From assembly GCA_947177605.1 (NCBI GenBank), contig CAMWUX010000018.1:1-11087 (forward strand): 11,087 bases of DNA. Reading direction: 5' to 3'. Below the pieces are notes generated by a model. It saw only the letters and a program-made list of their open reading frames with translations, was not told the DNA's origin and did not search any database. This stretch comes from an uncultured Porphyromonadaceae bacterium. Lineage in GTDB: Bacteria > Bacteroidota > Bacteroidia > Bacteroidales > Muribaculaceae. Each line of letters opens with the position of its first letter. The stretch's first letter is position 1. Of the stretch, positions 1 through 7,980 are shown piece after piece. A program made the position numbers and the translations under genes.

Positions 1-174
1 GGCCGGCGAGGCCCAGATGTAGAGCGGCAGCCAGAGCACTATGGCGAGCAGCGCACCCCAGGTGCCGGGTGCTACCGGAAGGTAGCCCACACCGAAGGAG
101 GTGGCGAGCAGTCGCGGAATCAATGGCATTGGTTCCGACGTGATGGGGGTGGGGCGGCGTGACTTCAGTTTCAT
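1..174 (-). CDS. pgpA: Phosphatidylglycerophosphatase A, N-terminal part (runs off left edge)
   Basis: Only the first 58 codons are in the window; the gene continues past base 1. The protein begins MKLKSRRPTPITSEPM and then carries a segment typical of the PgpA family: ATSFGVGYLPVAPGTWGALL at about residues 25-44, followed by the start of a hydrophobic helix (IVLWLPLYIW). PgpA removes the terminal phosphate of phosphatidylglycerophosphate in the inner membrane. In Bacteroidota, PgpA-like proteins also occur beside inositol-lipid genes and may act on another phospholipid phosphate. The ATG at 174 overlaps the stop of the upstream ATP-grasp gene as ATGA, so the two are probably translationally coupled; this favours M1 over the internal M14. 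The family call is firm from the GYLPVAPGTWG motif, but substrate and catalytic residues cannot be judged from this fragment. Confidence 0.88.
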   Translation of the reverse strand, partial: MKLKSRRPTPITSEPMPLIPRLLATSFGVGYLPVAPGTWGALLAIVLWLPLYIWASPA

Positions 175-1025
175 TTCTCTACGGATTCGTGTTGGCGGAT
201 GATGCTGATGATGCGGCGGGCGATCAGCGGAGCGGCCTGTGCGCGGCAGGGGGCAAACGATGGCCAGTCGTTGAAGTCGATCATCGTGATGGTGCCGTCG
301 GGGCTCACGATACAGTCGCCTCCGTAGATGTCGATATCCATCTCGTCGGCGGCGCGTCGGCTTATGGCGATAAGGCGTTCCTGATCGAAATTTACGGTCT
401 GAGTGCTCTCGGCGGCTGTGTTGCCTCCCATTGGGTTGAACCAATAGAAGAAGTTGGTGCCGCGGATGCCGTAGAACTTCACGAGCTCGCCGGGGATATG
501 GCGGTTGATCACGGCGCGTGTGATGCCGCGCATGAAGTATTCCTGAAGCAGCTCCTGCGCTTCCTGCGGATGGCGGGCGAAGCTCACATCCTCCTTGTGC
601 ATAGTGTGGAAGTCGCCGCGCTTCACCCAGCATTGGGTAATGCCGGCCTTGGCGAGAGCCGATGAGATGGCCTCGTTGGTATTGACGATGATGCTTTCGG
701 GATATGGAATATTACGCCCCATGAGGATGCGCGCCATGCGTTCGCGTGTGCAGTTTTCGATGCCGTAGCCGGAGTTGATCACTATGGCTCCGTTATCCTC
801 CATTGCCTGGAGGGTCTGGATGGATCGCTGCTCGCGGCACATATTGACCACGATTTTCTCGGTCACTTTGCCGGCAGCGAGCTGCTCCTCGCTGTAGATA
901 TTGACTACACAGCCACGCTTGCGCAGCTGGTCAGCCACGAGATTGAATATGGCCGCGTCGTTGCCTATGTGATTCGGGGAGAAGGCAGCGGCGCGCATTA
1001 TACCTGCTATGATTATTTCGGCCAT
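171..1025 (-). CDS. ATP-grasp domain protein of unknown substrate
   Basis: A 284-residue soluble protein with the layout of an ATP-grasp ligase or kinase. The N-terminal part (about 1-95) resembles a pre-ATP-grasp domain, with IAAGxxR-like spacing replaced by an N-x-G-N-D-A segment at 18-23. A central lysine in CWVKRGDF (K135) is in the position that usually contacts ATP. The C-terminal core has D237 in YGGDCIV and the metal-binding type motif MIDFNDWPSF (D250, N252). No signal peptide or membrane segment is seen. The family joins a carboxylate to an amine or thiol through an acyl-phosphate, although some members (inositol polyphosphate kinases) phosphorylate sugars. The gene follows a nucleotidyltransferase by 42 bp and overlaps pgpA by 4 bp, which suggests a shared pathway, perhaps for a lipid head group or a surface sugar. 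I do not recognise a named homologue, and the substrate is unknown. Confidence 0.8.
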   Translation of the reverse strand: MAEIIIAGIMRAAAFSPNHIGNDAAIFNLVADQLRKRGCVVNIYSEEQLAAGKVTEKIVVNMCREQRSIQTLQAMEDNGAIVINSGYGIENCTRERMARILMGRNIPYPESIIVNTNEAISSALAKAGITQCWVKRGDFHTMHKEDVSFARHPQEAQELLQEYFMRGITRAVINRHIPGELVKFYGIRGTNFFYWFNPMGGNTAAESTQTVNFDQERLIAISRRAADEMDIDIYGGDCIVSPDGTITMIDFNDWPSFAPCRAQAAPLIARRIISIIRQHESVEK

Positions 1026-1067
1026 AAGGAGTGGGGTTGGTGGGGGATATACTGATTGAGTTTGTGG

Positions 1068-1775
1068 TTACGGTTGGGCGATGAGCCTACGGGCCTTGTC
1101 GAGGTCGGAGAGATGATCCACATCGATCACCTGCGGGTAGATGAACGACTCTACTCTCAAGCCACTCTCGACAAGTAGTTTCTGATATTGACGCATACGT
1201 GTGAATCCGCGGCGGCGGCACTCTGCGAGCATCGACATTGCGTTTGGTGCCAGGCAGTAGATGCCGGCCGATGCGTACACGGCGTCGGTGTCGGCAGGCT
1301 CACTGTCGTAGTAGCCGGTGACGCGGCCAGATGCGTCGGTAGTGGCATAAAGAGGCTTTTCGTCGTCGATGTAGGGGGTGAGTCCCATCAGCGCGTCGGT
1401 ATCCATCTTCTCTCTGAATTTCTCCACCATGGAGAAAAACAGCGTAGCGGGAAATATAGTATCGGCTGTGGTGACGATCCAGCTTCCGTGTTGACCGTCG
1501 AGCAGCACCATAAGGCTTTCGAGAGAGCCGGAAGTGGAGCGGCACACGATTTCAAGCGGATACTCGTCGGCGAGGCTCTCCAGATACTCTTTGAGCTGAG
1601 GCGTGTGAGCGTTGACTATGACGCGTATGCGCTCGGCGCCGCAGTCGGTGAATATATTGAGCAGTCGGCGAAGCATCGTAAGCCCCGGGGCGATTTCGGC
1701 CATCGGCTTGGGTACGGCAAGTCCTTCACTGGCGAGCCGCTCACCGTTGCCTGCTGCTATGATGGCGAAATTCAT
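1068..1775 (-). CDS. Small nucleotidyltransferase (NTP_transferase, GlmU/RmlA-like fold)
   Basis: A 235-residue single-domain protein of the sugar-phosphate nucleotidyltransferase superfamily. The nucleotide-binding signature is at the N-terminus: AIIAAGNGERL (G9, G11, R13) followed by PKPM (K23). The second landmark is TTADTIF, with D105 in the usual metal-binding place. The third is QVIDVDHLSDL near the C-terminus (D218, D220). Such enzymes join an NTP to a phosphorylated sugar, alditol or choline to make an NDP-activated donor. The protein lacks the C-terminal left-handed beta-helix of GlmU and is shorter than RmlA, resembling cytidylyl- or uridylyltransferases for simple phosphates. It starts 10 bp after pdxA and is followed by the ATP-grasp gene and pgpA. 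That context makes an activated polar head group or envelope sugar a reasonable guess, but NTP and acceptor cannot be read from the sequence. Confidence 0.85.
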   Translation of the reverse strand: MNFAIIAAGNGERLASEGLAVPKPMAEIAPGLTMLRRLLNIFTDCGAERIRVIVNAHTPQLKEYLESLADEYPLEIVCRSTSGSLESLMVLLDGQHGSWIVTTADTIFPATLFFSMVEKFREKMDTDALMGLTPYIDDEKPLYATTDASGRVTGYYDSEPADTDAVYASAGIYCLAPNAMSMLAECRRRGFTRMRQYQKLLVESGLRVESFIYPQVIDVDHLSDLDKARRLIAQP

Positions 1776-1785
1776 GGGCTACGGA

Positions 1786-2892
1786 TTATTCGTCGGAAGA
1801 TTTGGAGAGGTCGAGGACTACATTGTCCTTCTTGTTTTTCTCCACATATTGCTTGCGTAGCGGATTGCGGGTAGCCTGAGCGTGGAAGCGGCGGCTGCGC
1901 AGGATGTCGACGGCGCGGTACATGGCCTCGCGCATCGATTCGGCATCTGCTGTGCCGGTGCCGGCAATGTCGTAGCCGGTGCCATGGTCGGGCGAGGTGC
2001 GCACGTAGTCGAGTCCGGCGGTGAAGTTCACACCCGAATTCATGGCAAGCGTCTTGAAGGGCGCCAGACCCTGGTCGTGGTACATAGCCAGTACGCCGTC
2101 AAACTTACGCCACTGCCCCGAGCCCCAGAAGCCATCGGAGGCGAATGGGCCGAAGCAATTGATGCCCTTGGCCGAGGCCTCTGCTATGGCGGGTGCTATC
2201 ACTGACTCCTCTTCGGAGCCGAGCAAGCCGCCGTCGCCGGCGTGGGGATTGAGGGCGAGCACGGCGATATGGGGATGCGGCAGCGAGAAGTCGCGTGTGA
2301 GCGATGCGTTGAAGTCGGTGATCTTCTCCACGATGGCCTCTTTGGTGATGGCTGCCGGGATTTCGGCTATGGGGGTGTGGATGGTCACTAAGGCTACGCG
2401 CAGATCGTCGTTGCAGAGTATCATCAGCGCGCGCTGGTCGTCGTCGGCCAGTTCGGCCTGCAGATATTCGGTATGGCCCGGGAATTGGAAGTCGGGGCTC
2501 TGCATCGAATGCTTGTTGATGGGTGCGGTGACGAGTGCGTCGATATTACCGCCGCGCAGATCGGCCACGGCAGCGCGCAGGGCTGCGAAGGCCGCAGGCC
2601 CGGATGCTGCCGTCTCCTTGCCGGGCTCGGCTTTGACTGCCGGGTCAACTACTTCTACAAGATTGATGCGCTCATCTACGGCGTCGGACGCATCGGTAGG
2701 CAGCGAATTGATATTGAGGTCGGGTATGTCGGTGCCCTGACGGTAGAATTCGGCGATGCGGCTCGAACCATACACTACGGGGGTAAAGAGTTCGAGAATG
2801 CGCGGATCGGAGAGGGCGCGGAGGATCACTTCGTAGCCCACGCCGTTGATGTCGCCTTGGGTGATACCCAGTCTTATCTTGCGGTTTGACAT
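1786..2892 (-). CDS. pdxA: 4-hydroxythreonine-4-phosphate dehydrogenase
   Basis: PdxA oxidises 4-phosphohydroxy-L-threonine with NAD(P)+ to the unstable aminoketone that PdxJ condenses with deoxyxylulose 5-phosphate, in cytoplasmic pyridoxal phosphate synthesis. The family hallmarks are all present: GITQGDINGVGYE near residues 9-21, INKHSMQ at 125-131, FPGHTEYL with metal ligand H140, ALNPHAGDGG with H217, and MYHDQGLAPFK with H272, then a DHGTGYDIAGTG segment at 302-313. At 368 residues it is longer than the E. coli enzyme (about 329). The extra length includes insertions and a lysine-rich C-terminal tail (about 345-368). G-Y-E replaces the common G-P-E in the first motif, which I believe is usual in this phylum. 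The start is 28 bp after the queG stop. It is one of two B6 genes here; pdxJ lies about 6.5 kb away on the opposite strand. Confidence 0.97.
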   Translation of the reverse strand: MSNRKIRLGITQGDINGVGYEVILRALSDPRILELFTPVVYGSSRIAEFYRQGTDIPDLNINSLPTDASDAVDERINLVEVVDPAVKAEPGKETAASGPAAFAALRAAVADLRGGNIDALVTAPINKHSMQSPDFQFPGHTEYLQAELADDDQRALMILCNDDLRVALVTIHTPIAEIPAAITKEAIVEKITDFNASLTRDFSLPHPHIAVLALNPHAGDGGLLGSEEESVIAPAIAEASAKGINCFGPFASDGFWGSGQWRKFDGVLAMYHDQGLAPFKTLAMNSGVNFTAGLDYVRTSPDHGTGYDIAGTGTADAESMREAMYRAVDILRSRRFHAQATRNPLRKQYVEKNKKDNVVLDLSKSSDE

Positions 2893-2920
2893 ATTAGGAT
2901 TAATGTATTAGTGTGCGAAA

Positions 2921-3850
2921 TTACGCATTTTTCTCCAAAAATCCTATTAGAGCGTTGCGCTTGAGCCCGTCGATCTTGGCGCGTTTCATCGCCGAGCCGC
3001 GGAATATCTCGGTATATCGGGCATGATCCATCGCCGCTACATCTTCGGCCGTGAGTGTCATCACTGCCTCGCGTGGCTGAAAATCCTCGATACCGGTGGC
3101 GGGGGGAGCCGCATTGTGAGGGCAAGCCTCGGCGCATCGGTCGCAGCCGTAAAATGTGTGGTGGAGATCGGTACCTGCAGGCAATTCGCCACGGTGCTCG
3201 ATGGTGAGATAGGAGAGGCAGAGGCGTGCATCAAAGGATCCGTCGGGGGCGAGCGCTCCGGTAGGGCAAGCGCGGGTGCAACGGCCGCAGTTGTCGCAGG
3301 ATTCCGCACATGGTTGTGATGCGGGAAGCGGAGCCGTGGTGAGGATTTCGCCGAGGAAGAAGTAGCTCCCCGCGTCCGGTATAATGAGCTGGCGGTTACG
3401 GCCGATGAAACCTACTCCGGCTTTCACGGCCCAGTAGCGCTCGAATATCGGGGCGGTGTCTACACACACTCGCGTATCGCCACCATAGTGCTGCCTGATG
3501 TATCCGGCTACTTGCTCAAGCCGCTCCCGCACGATGGTGTGGTAGTCGGCTCCACGGGCATATCGGGCTATGCGCAGATGAGGTTCTGACCCCGGCGTAT
3601 AGTAGGGTATGGCACAACTTATCACTGATGTGGCGCCCGGGAGGAGTGTGCGCGGATCGGAACGCAGGTCGGTGTAGCGTTCGAGATAGGTCATCGTGGC
3701 GTGACGCCCCGAGGTGATAAAGTCGGTGTAGGCGCGGACGTGTTTCTGATCTACAGGTGCAGCCTCGGCTATCCCGTAGCGGTATACTCCGGCAGAAGCC
3801 ATGGTCTCGGCGAGACCGGGGTCACTGCATCGGGAGGGCGTGGAATTCAT
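2921..3850 (-). CDS. queG: Epoxyqueuosine reductase
   Basis: QueG carries out the last step of queuosine synthesis, reducing epoxyqueuosine to queuosine at the wobble base of tRNAs with GUN anticodons. It is a cytoplasmic, cobalamin-dependent iron-sulfur enzyme. The sequence shows the catalytic-type aspartate in VCVDTAPIFER (D131), the KAGVGFIGRN segment (143-152), and a ferredoxin-like double 4Fe-4S motif. The first cluster is C185, C188, C191 with C195-P; the second is C236, C239 and C243-P plus C211. Length is 309 residues, so the C-terminal HEAT-like extension of the longer E. coli protein (about 379) is absent, a common short form. The chosen ATG at 3850 makes the gene overlap the deacetylase by 29 bp. 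An internal ATG at 3802 (M17) would remove the overlap but cut into the conserved N-terminal helix, so the longer start is preferred. Confidence 0.96.
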   Translation of the reverse strand: MNSTPSRCSDPGLAETMASAGVYRYGIAEAAPVDQKHVRAYTDFITSGRHATMTYLERYTDLRSDPRTLLPGATSVISCAIPYYTPGSEPHLRIARYARGADYHTIVRERLEQVAGYIRQHYGGDTRVCVDTAPIFERYWAVKAGVGFIGRNRQLIIPDAGSYFFLGEILTTAPLPASQPCAESCDNCGRCTRACPTGALAPDGSFDARLCLSYLTIEHRGELPAGTDLHHTFYGCDRCAEACPHNAAPPATGIEDFQPREAVMTLTAEDVAAMDHARYTEIFRGSAMKRAKIDGLKRNALIGFLEKNA

Positions 3851-4442
3851 ATCTTTGCTTTTTGAGCCATGTGATAGCGTCGTCGAGCACCGCCATCATG
3901 TTGCGCTGACCCTTCAGTGAGTCGTGAAACACGATGATTGATCCGTTGCGCGTGTATCGCTTCACATTTTCCAGTACCTTCTCGGGGGTGAGCCTCCGGC
4001 TGTAGTCGCGCGTCACCAGATCGTACATCACTATGTTGTAGTGATCCTTGATGGCGGCGGCCTGACTCCAGCGCAGCAAGCCGTGGGGCGGACGGAAGAG
4101 TGGGCTGCCGATGAGACCGTCGGCTTCGGTGAGGTCGCGCAGATAGCGGCGTGTGGTCACCTTCATGCCCTGAAGGTGGTGCATGGTGTGATTGCCCCAA
4201 CTATGGCCACGCCGGCGTATCTCCTCGAAGATTTCGGGATTGCGCCTCACATTGTCGCCCACCATGAAGAAAGTGGCTTTAACTCCATGATGGTCGAGGC
4301 GGTCGAGCACCCAGGGGGTGACTTCCGGTATCGGACCGTCGTCGAAGGTAAGATATACCACTCTCCTACCCTTGTGCTTGATGCGCCAAAGGGCCTCGGG
4401 GAATAGCAGGCGGTAGGTAAGCGGTGGTTGCTCTATCAGCAT
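3822..4442 (-). CDS. Polysaccharide deacetylase family protein (NodB homology domain)
   Basis: A 206-residue protein made up almost entirely of a NodB-type deacetylase domain, a metal-dependent family (CE4) that removes acetyl groups from chitin-like oligosaccharides, peptidoglycan or other N-acetylated sugars. All five usual motifs are visible: TFDDGP with D34 and D35; HTMHH with metal ligands H85 and H89; RPPHG (R117, H120); a motif-4-like W126 region; and IVFHDS with H173. No signal peptide or lipobox is obvious, so it may act in the cytoplasm or at the inner face of the membrane, possibly on a lipid-linked sugar. It overlaps the upstream DUF2723 gene as TGATG and the downstream queG by 29 bp, so it is co-transcribed with both. 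Pairing with a putative membrane glycosyltransferase fits trimming of an envelope sugar. The substrate is unknown. Confidence 0.93.
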   Translation of the reverse strand: MLIEQPPLTYRLLFPEALWRIKHKGRRVVYLTFDDGPIPEVTPWVLDRLDHHGVKATFFMVGDNVRRNPEIFEEIRRRGHSWGNHTMHHLQGMKVTTRRYLRDLTEADGLIGSPLFRPPHGLLRWSQAAAIKDHYNIVMYDLVTRDYSRRLTPEKVLENVKRYTRNGSIIVFHDSLKGQRNMMAVLDDAITWLKKQRYEFHALPMQ

Positions 4443-7400
4443 CAGTTCTGAGCCGGCATCGAGGGGGTGAAGCCGTACTCCTTACGCACCTGTTCGATCA
4501 GCGTCTTGGTGTCGCCGCCGATGTTGGAGTATGTACGGAGCAGGGAGTCGAAGAGTTGCACGCCGAGACGGTCGTAGGAACTGAGCAGGCTGCGCTTGTC
4601 GGGCGACAGGCTGTCGTAGTAGCGTACGTAGGCAGCGTAGCGCATAGCCTCCGAAGCTACCACTTCCTGAAGCTGTGTGAGCACGGCGGGGTCGGCTGTG
4701 GCCTCATAGAGGGCGTGGAGTGCAGCCTGCAGGGTCTGGAGCTCGAAGGGTGTGTAGGCCATCACGGCGCTCGGGAGCTTCTCTTCCTGAAGGGCGAGTA
4801 TCTCCTTGGCGCGATCTACTGCCTGAGAAGATAGAGCCATCAGCGAGTCGGCCTCGGCCTTATCTTCGGTAAGTTGGGCAAATTCCTGATAGTCCATTGA
4901 TTCGAGCGACAGGTAGTAGGCGAGTTCGAGCATGGCCTGACGGTTGGAGGTGACCATGCGGCGCACTGTCTCATCGAGGTAGATGTCCTTCGATGACTTG
5001 GCCTTGTCGAGACCGCCCCACTTCCATTTGTTGACGATATTGTCGTACATCTTGGCGGTGTTGATTCCGGCATCCTTGCCCTGGATCACCGGGGTCACCT
5101 GATAGGCCAGACCGGTCTGGGCGAAGTAGGGATCAAGACCGAGATAATATTCGGAGGGCACGGTCGAAGCGAAGTAGATCGGACGATCCCATCCGCGTGC
5201 GGCAGAGGTGGAGATAAGGTCGAGCACCATCAGATTGTTGATGTAGATGCTGCGCTTGCCCGAGAGGTCGACAATGATATCGGTAGCTGCGGGGAGCAGG
5301 GCGGCATCGATCACACCATTGGCCACGGCGGCCTCGCCGTTGGCGGGAATCTTCACCACCGGATAGCGCAGAGTGTCGCTCTCGCCGCCGAGATTGGCGT
5401 AGAGATTGGCAAGCGCGTCGGAGAGTACCACCGGCTCTTTAGAGCCTTCGGTGTTGATGAAGAAGTAGGGATGCTTATTGTAGGCATACAGTTCGGCCGG
5501 AGCCTGAATGTTGACGGGCATAGCGTCGTAGGACGGGCGCAGAAGCTGGTTGATATACCAGTCGGTGGTGAGATACGAGAGGTTGACCACCTTCACGTCG
5601 GTGCGTACGCCCTCCACTTCCTGTGCGTACCAGAGAGGGAAGGTATCGTTGTCGCCGTAGGTGAATATGATGGCGTTGGGGTCAAGCGAATTGAGGTAGT
5701 TCATGCCGAAGTCGCGTGCGGCAGTGCGGCCGGAGCGGTCGTGGTCGTCCCACGTCTGCGACACTACCTGCAGCGGCACGAGTATGCCCACTACGGCAGC
5801 CACCACAGCCGATATCACGTAGATGCGGCGTGACTTGCTTTCCTTGCCGGGCTCTTCGGTGAGATATTCCTCTTTATATTTGTCCTTGCCCTTGCGCGAG
5901 AAGGTATAGATCATGTGCCAGAGGCCTGCCACACCCATACCTACCCAGATGGCGTAGGCGTAGAATGATCCGGCAAAGGCATAGTCGCGTTCGCGCGGCT
6001 GCGAGGGTGTCTGGTTGAGGTAAAGCACGATGGCTACACCTGTCATGAAGAAGAGGAAGAAGATCACCCAGAACTGTTCGATGCCTCTCTTGCCGGCCGA
6101 AGCCTGGAATAGCAGACCCATCAGACCCATGATGAGAGGAATCAGGAAGAATACGTTGTGACCCGGATTATCCTTGTCGAGTTCGTCGGGCAGGAGCGAC
6201 TGGTCGCCCAGGCGTACGTCGTCGATGAAGGGGATGCCCGAGATCCAGTTGCCGCGTGTGGGTTCGCCGCTACCCTGAATATCGTTCTGGCGTCCTGCGA
6301 AGTTCCACATGAAATAGCGCCAGTACATGTGGTTGAGCTGGTAATTGAAGAAGAACTTCAGATTTTCGCCGAATGTGGGCTTGCGCAACGTCTTGGTCAT
6401 CGTCTGGCCGTTGCGGTAGTGGATATAGGTGGCCTGCACGTCATCGCCGAGGCGTCGCTGACCCTGAGCGCCGAGATACGATCCGCCCCCTATCCACGAA
6501 GCATATTGCTCGGCGTGGGCACCGCTGTAGATGCGTGGGAAGAGCATATTGAGCTCGGGAGCGTAGGTATAGTCGTGCTTGTTGCCGGTGAATACATAGC
6601 GGTCGGCCTTAGTGGCGTCGGCCTTCACTTCGGGAGCGTACTGAGCCGGCCCCTCGTCCATCACAGCCTTGAAGTCGCCCGAGGGAGTCTCTTCATATAC
6701 CACGGCGTAGGGCGACAGCAGAGTCTCGCCGTAGATGAGCGGACGGTCGCCATACTGCTCGCGGTTGAGATACGAATCGAGAGCGAATACGTTGTCGGGG
6801 TCGTTCTGGTTCATAGGGGTATTGGCCGTGGAGCGGATGAGCAGCAGGGCGTAGGATGAGTAGCCTATGAAGATCACGAGGATGCCGGTGGCCACCAGAT
6901 TGAGCACACGCACAGGTATCTTCTGCTTGTACACGATGAGGAACACCGCGCAGCCGATAAGGAGCAGTGTGGGCACCCACCAGCTGTCGCCGATCATGAA
7001 GATACCGGAGAGTATCAGCGAGATATAGAGAGTGAGGCGGCTTGCGAGACAGTCGCCTTTCTTATATACATTAAATATTGTCCAGGCGAAGAAGCCTACG
7101 GTGAGGATAGCGTAGATGAGCACACCGGCATTGAACGACATACCCAGCGAGTTGACAAACAGGAACTCGAAATACTGCGCCATCTCCACGAATCCGGGTA
7201 CGAGGCCGTAGAGTATCAGACCTACGAGCACAAACGATATGAGCAGAGCCACGAGTGTGCGCTTGAGGTTGACCTTCTCGGCCTTGCGGAAGAAGATCAC
7301 CAGTACGATGGCCGGGATGCAGAGCAGGTTGAGCAGGTGCACGGCGATCGATATGCCTATCACATAGAGTATGAGAAGCAGATATTTGTCGCTCGACGGA

Positions 7401-7915
7401 CGGTCGGCGCGGTTTTCCCACTTGAGTATAAGCCAGAATACCAGGGCGGTGCAGAAAGAGGAGAAGGCGTAGACCTCAGCCTCTACGGCGGAGAACCAGA
7501 AGGTGTCGCTCCAGGCATACATCAGCGCGCCGCATATACCCGAACCGAAGATCACGAGCATTTTGAGCGGTGTGATCTCCGTAGCCGAATCCTTCACGAT
7601 GAGGCGCTTGACAAGATGCGTCACCGTCCAGAAGAGCAGCAGGATAGTGGCGGCCGACAGTAGCGCCGACATAGCATTGACCCACCATGCGGCCATCGAG
7701 AGGTCGCCCATGGCGAAGTTGACGAAGAAGCGGGCCGTGAGCATGAAGATGGGGTTGCCCGGCGGGTGACCGACTTCGAGTTTGGTTCCCTGGATTATAA
7801 ACTCGGGGCAGTCCCAGAAGCTGGCCGTGGGCTCGAGAGTGAGCAGATAGGTCACGGCGGCTATCAGGAAGCAAGCCCAGCCGATGGTGTTGTTGAGTAA
7901 GTTGTATCTTTTCAT
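4442..7915 (-). CDS. DUF2723 family large membrane protein, putative sugar transferase
   Basis: A 1157-residue polytopic membrane protein of the DUF2723 family, which is abundant in Bacteroidota. The N-terminus matches the family start: NNTIGWACF, first membrane helix at about 11-27, TLEPTASFWDCPEF with acidic D35 and E38, and VGHPPGNP (48-55). About nine hydrophobic helices lie within residues 11-362. A large extracytoplasmic segment follows (about 363-585), then four more helices (about 587-717) separated by a conserved SQPRERDYAFAGSFYAYA stretch near 635-652. The soluble C-terminal region of about 440 residues begins with FTYGDNDTFPLWYAQEVE (about 749-766) and ends in helical, TPR-like sequence. 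The eukaryotic relative TMEM260 is a protein O-mannosyltransferase, as I recall, so transfer of a lipid-linked sugar onto proteins or glycans in the periplasm is the best guess. A promoter lies just upstream, and the deacetylase overlaps its stop. Confidence 0.92.
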   Translation of the reverse strand: MKRYNLLNNTIGWACFLIAAVTYLLTLEPTASFWDCPEFIIQGTKLEVGHPPGNPIFMLTARFFVNFAMGDLSMAAWWVNAMSALLSAATILLLFWTVTHLVKRLIVKDSATEITPLKMLVIFGSGICGALMYAWSDTFWFSAVEAEVYAFSSFCTALVFWLILKWENRADRPSSDKYLLLILYVIGISIAVHLLNLLCIPAIVLVIFFRKAEKVNLKRTLVALLISFVLVGLILYGLVPGFVEMAQYFEFLFVNSLGMSFNAGVLIYAILTVGFFAWTIFNVYKKGDCLASRLTLYISLILSGIFMIGDSWWVPTLLLIGCAVFLIVYKQKIPVRVLNLVATGILVIFIGYSSYALLLIRSTANTPMNQNDPDNVFALDSYLNREQYGDRPLIYGETLLSPYAVVYEETPSGDFKAVMDEGPAQYAPEVKADATKADRYVFTGNKHDYTYAPELNMLFPRIYSGAHAEQYASWIGGGSYLGAQGQRRLGDDVQATYIHYRNGQTMTKTLRKPTFGENLKFFFNYQLNHMYWRYFMWNFAGRQNDIQGSGEPTRGNWISGIPFIDDVRLGDQSLLPDELDKDNPGHNVFFLIPLIMGLMGLLFQASAGKRGIEQFWVIFFLFFMTGVAIVLYLNQTPSQPRERDYAFAGSFYAYAIWVGMGVAGLWHMIYTFSRKGKDKYKEEYLTEEPGKESKSRRIYVISAVVAAVVGILVPLQVVSQTWDDHDRSGRTAARDFGMNYLNSLDPNAIIFTYGDNDTFPLWYAQEVEGVRTDVKVVNLSYLTTDWYINQLLRPSYDAMPVNIQAPAELYAYNKHPYFFINTEGSKEPVVLSDALANLYANLGGESDTLRYPVVKIPANGEAAVANGVIDAALLPAATDIIVDLSGKRSIYINNLMVLDLISTSAARGWDRPIYFASTVPSEYYLGLDPYFAQTGLAYQVTPVIQGKDAGINTAKMYDNIVNKWKWGGLDKAKSSKDIYLDETVRRMVTSNRQAMLELAYYLSLESMDYQEFAQLTEDKAEADSLMALSSQAVDRAKEILALQEEKLPSAVMAYTPFELQTLQAALHALYEATADPAVLTQLQEVVASEAMRYAAYVRYYDSLSPDKRSLLSSYDRLGVQLFDSLLRTYSNIGGDTKTLIEQVRKEYGFTPSMPAQN

Positions 7916-7944
7916 TTATGCAGGAAATGTGCGGATTTTGGCCA

Positions 7945-7975
7945 CAAAGATAGTTTATTTGGTGGGGATGGACAA
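7945..7975 (-). promoter_or_regulatory. Bacteroides-type promoter for the DUF2723 gene
   Basis: In the 65-bp gap between nadK and the DUF2723 gene, the minus strand reads TTG (7975-7973), a 20-nt spacer, then TATCTTTG (7952-7945). This matches the Bacteroidota primary sigma consensus of -33 TTG and -7 TAnnTTTG with ideal spacing. Transcription would start near 7938, leaving a leader of about 20 nt before the ATG at 7915. This gives the envelope part of the operon a start of its own, apart from nadK. Confidence 0.75.
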
Positions 7976-7980
7976 AAATA

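Noticed and set aside
159-665. A 168-codon plus-strand open frame with many acidic residues
   Set aside because: It is antisense to the ATP-grasp gene, whose motifs are intact; there is no promoter and no family match that I can see.
1188-1874. A 228-codon plus-strand open frame
   Set aside because: It lies opposite the nucleotidyltransferase and pdxA end, both well supported; the product is low-complexity and Cys/Val/Gly-rich, typical of a shadow frame.
2021-2740. A 239-codon plus-strand open frame
   Set aside because: It is antisense to conserved parts of pdxA and is serine/alanine-rich with no recognisable domain.
2893-2960. Possible promoter before pdxA (TAATTTCG on the minus strand)
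   Set aside because: It misses the last consensus base and no TTG lies 19-21 nt upstream, so pdxA is better explained as part of the operon.
3803-3817. Inverted repeat GGTCTC-GGC-GAGACC
   Set aside because: A 6-bp stem with a 3-nt loop inside the queG coding sequence, with no T-run and no position that suggests control; likely chance.
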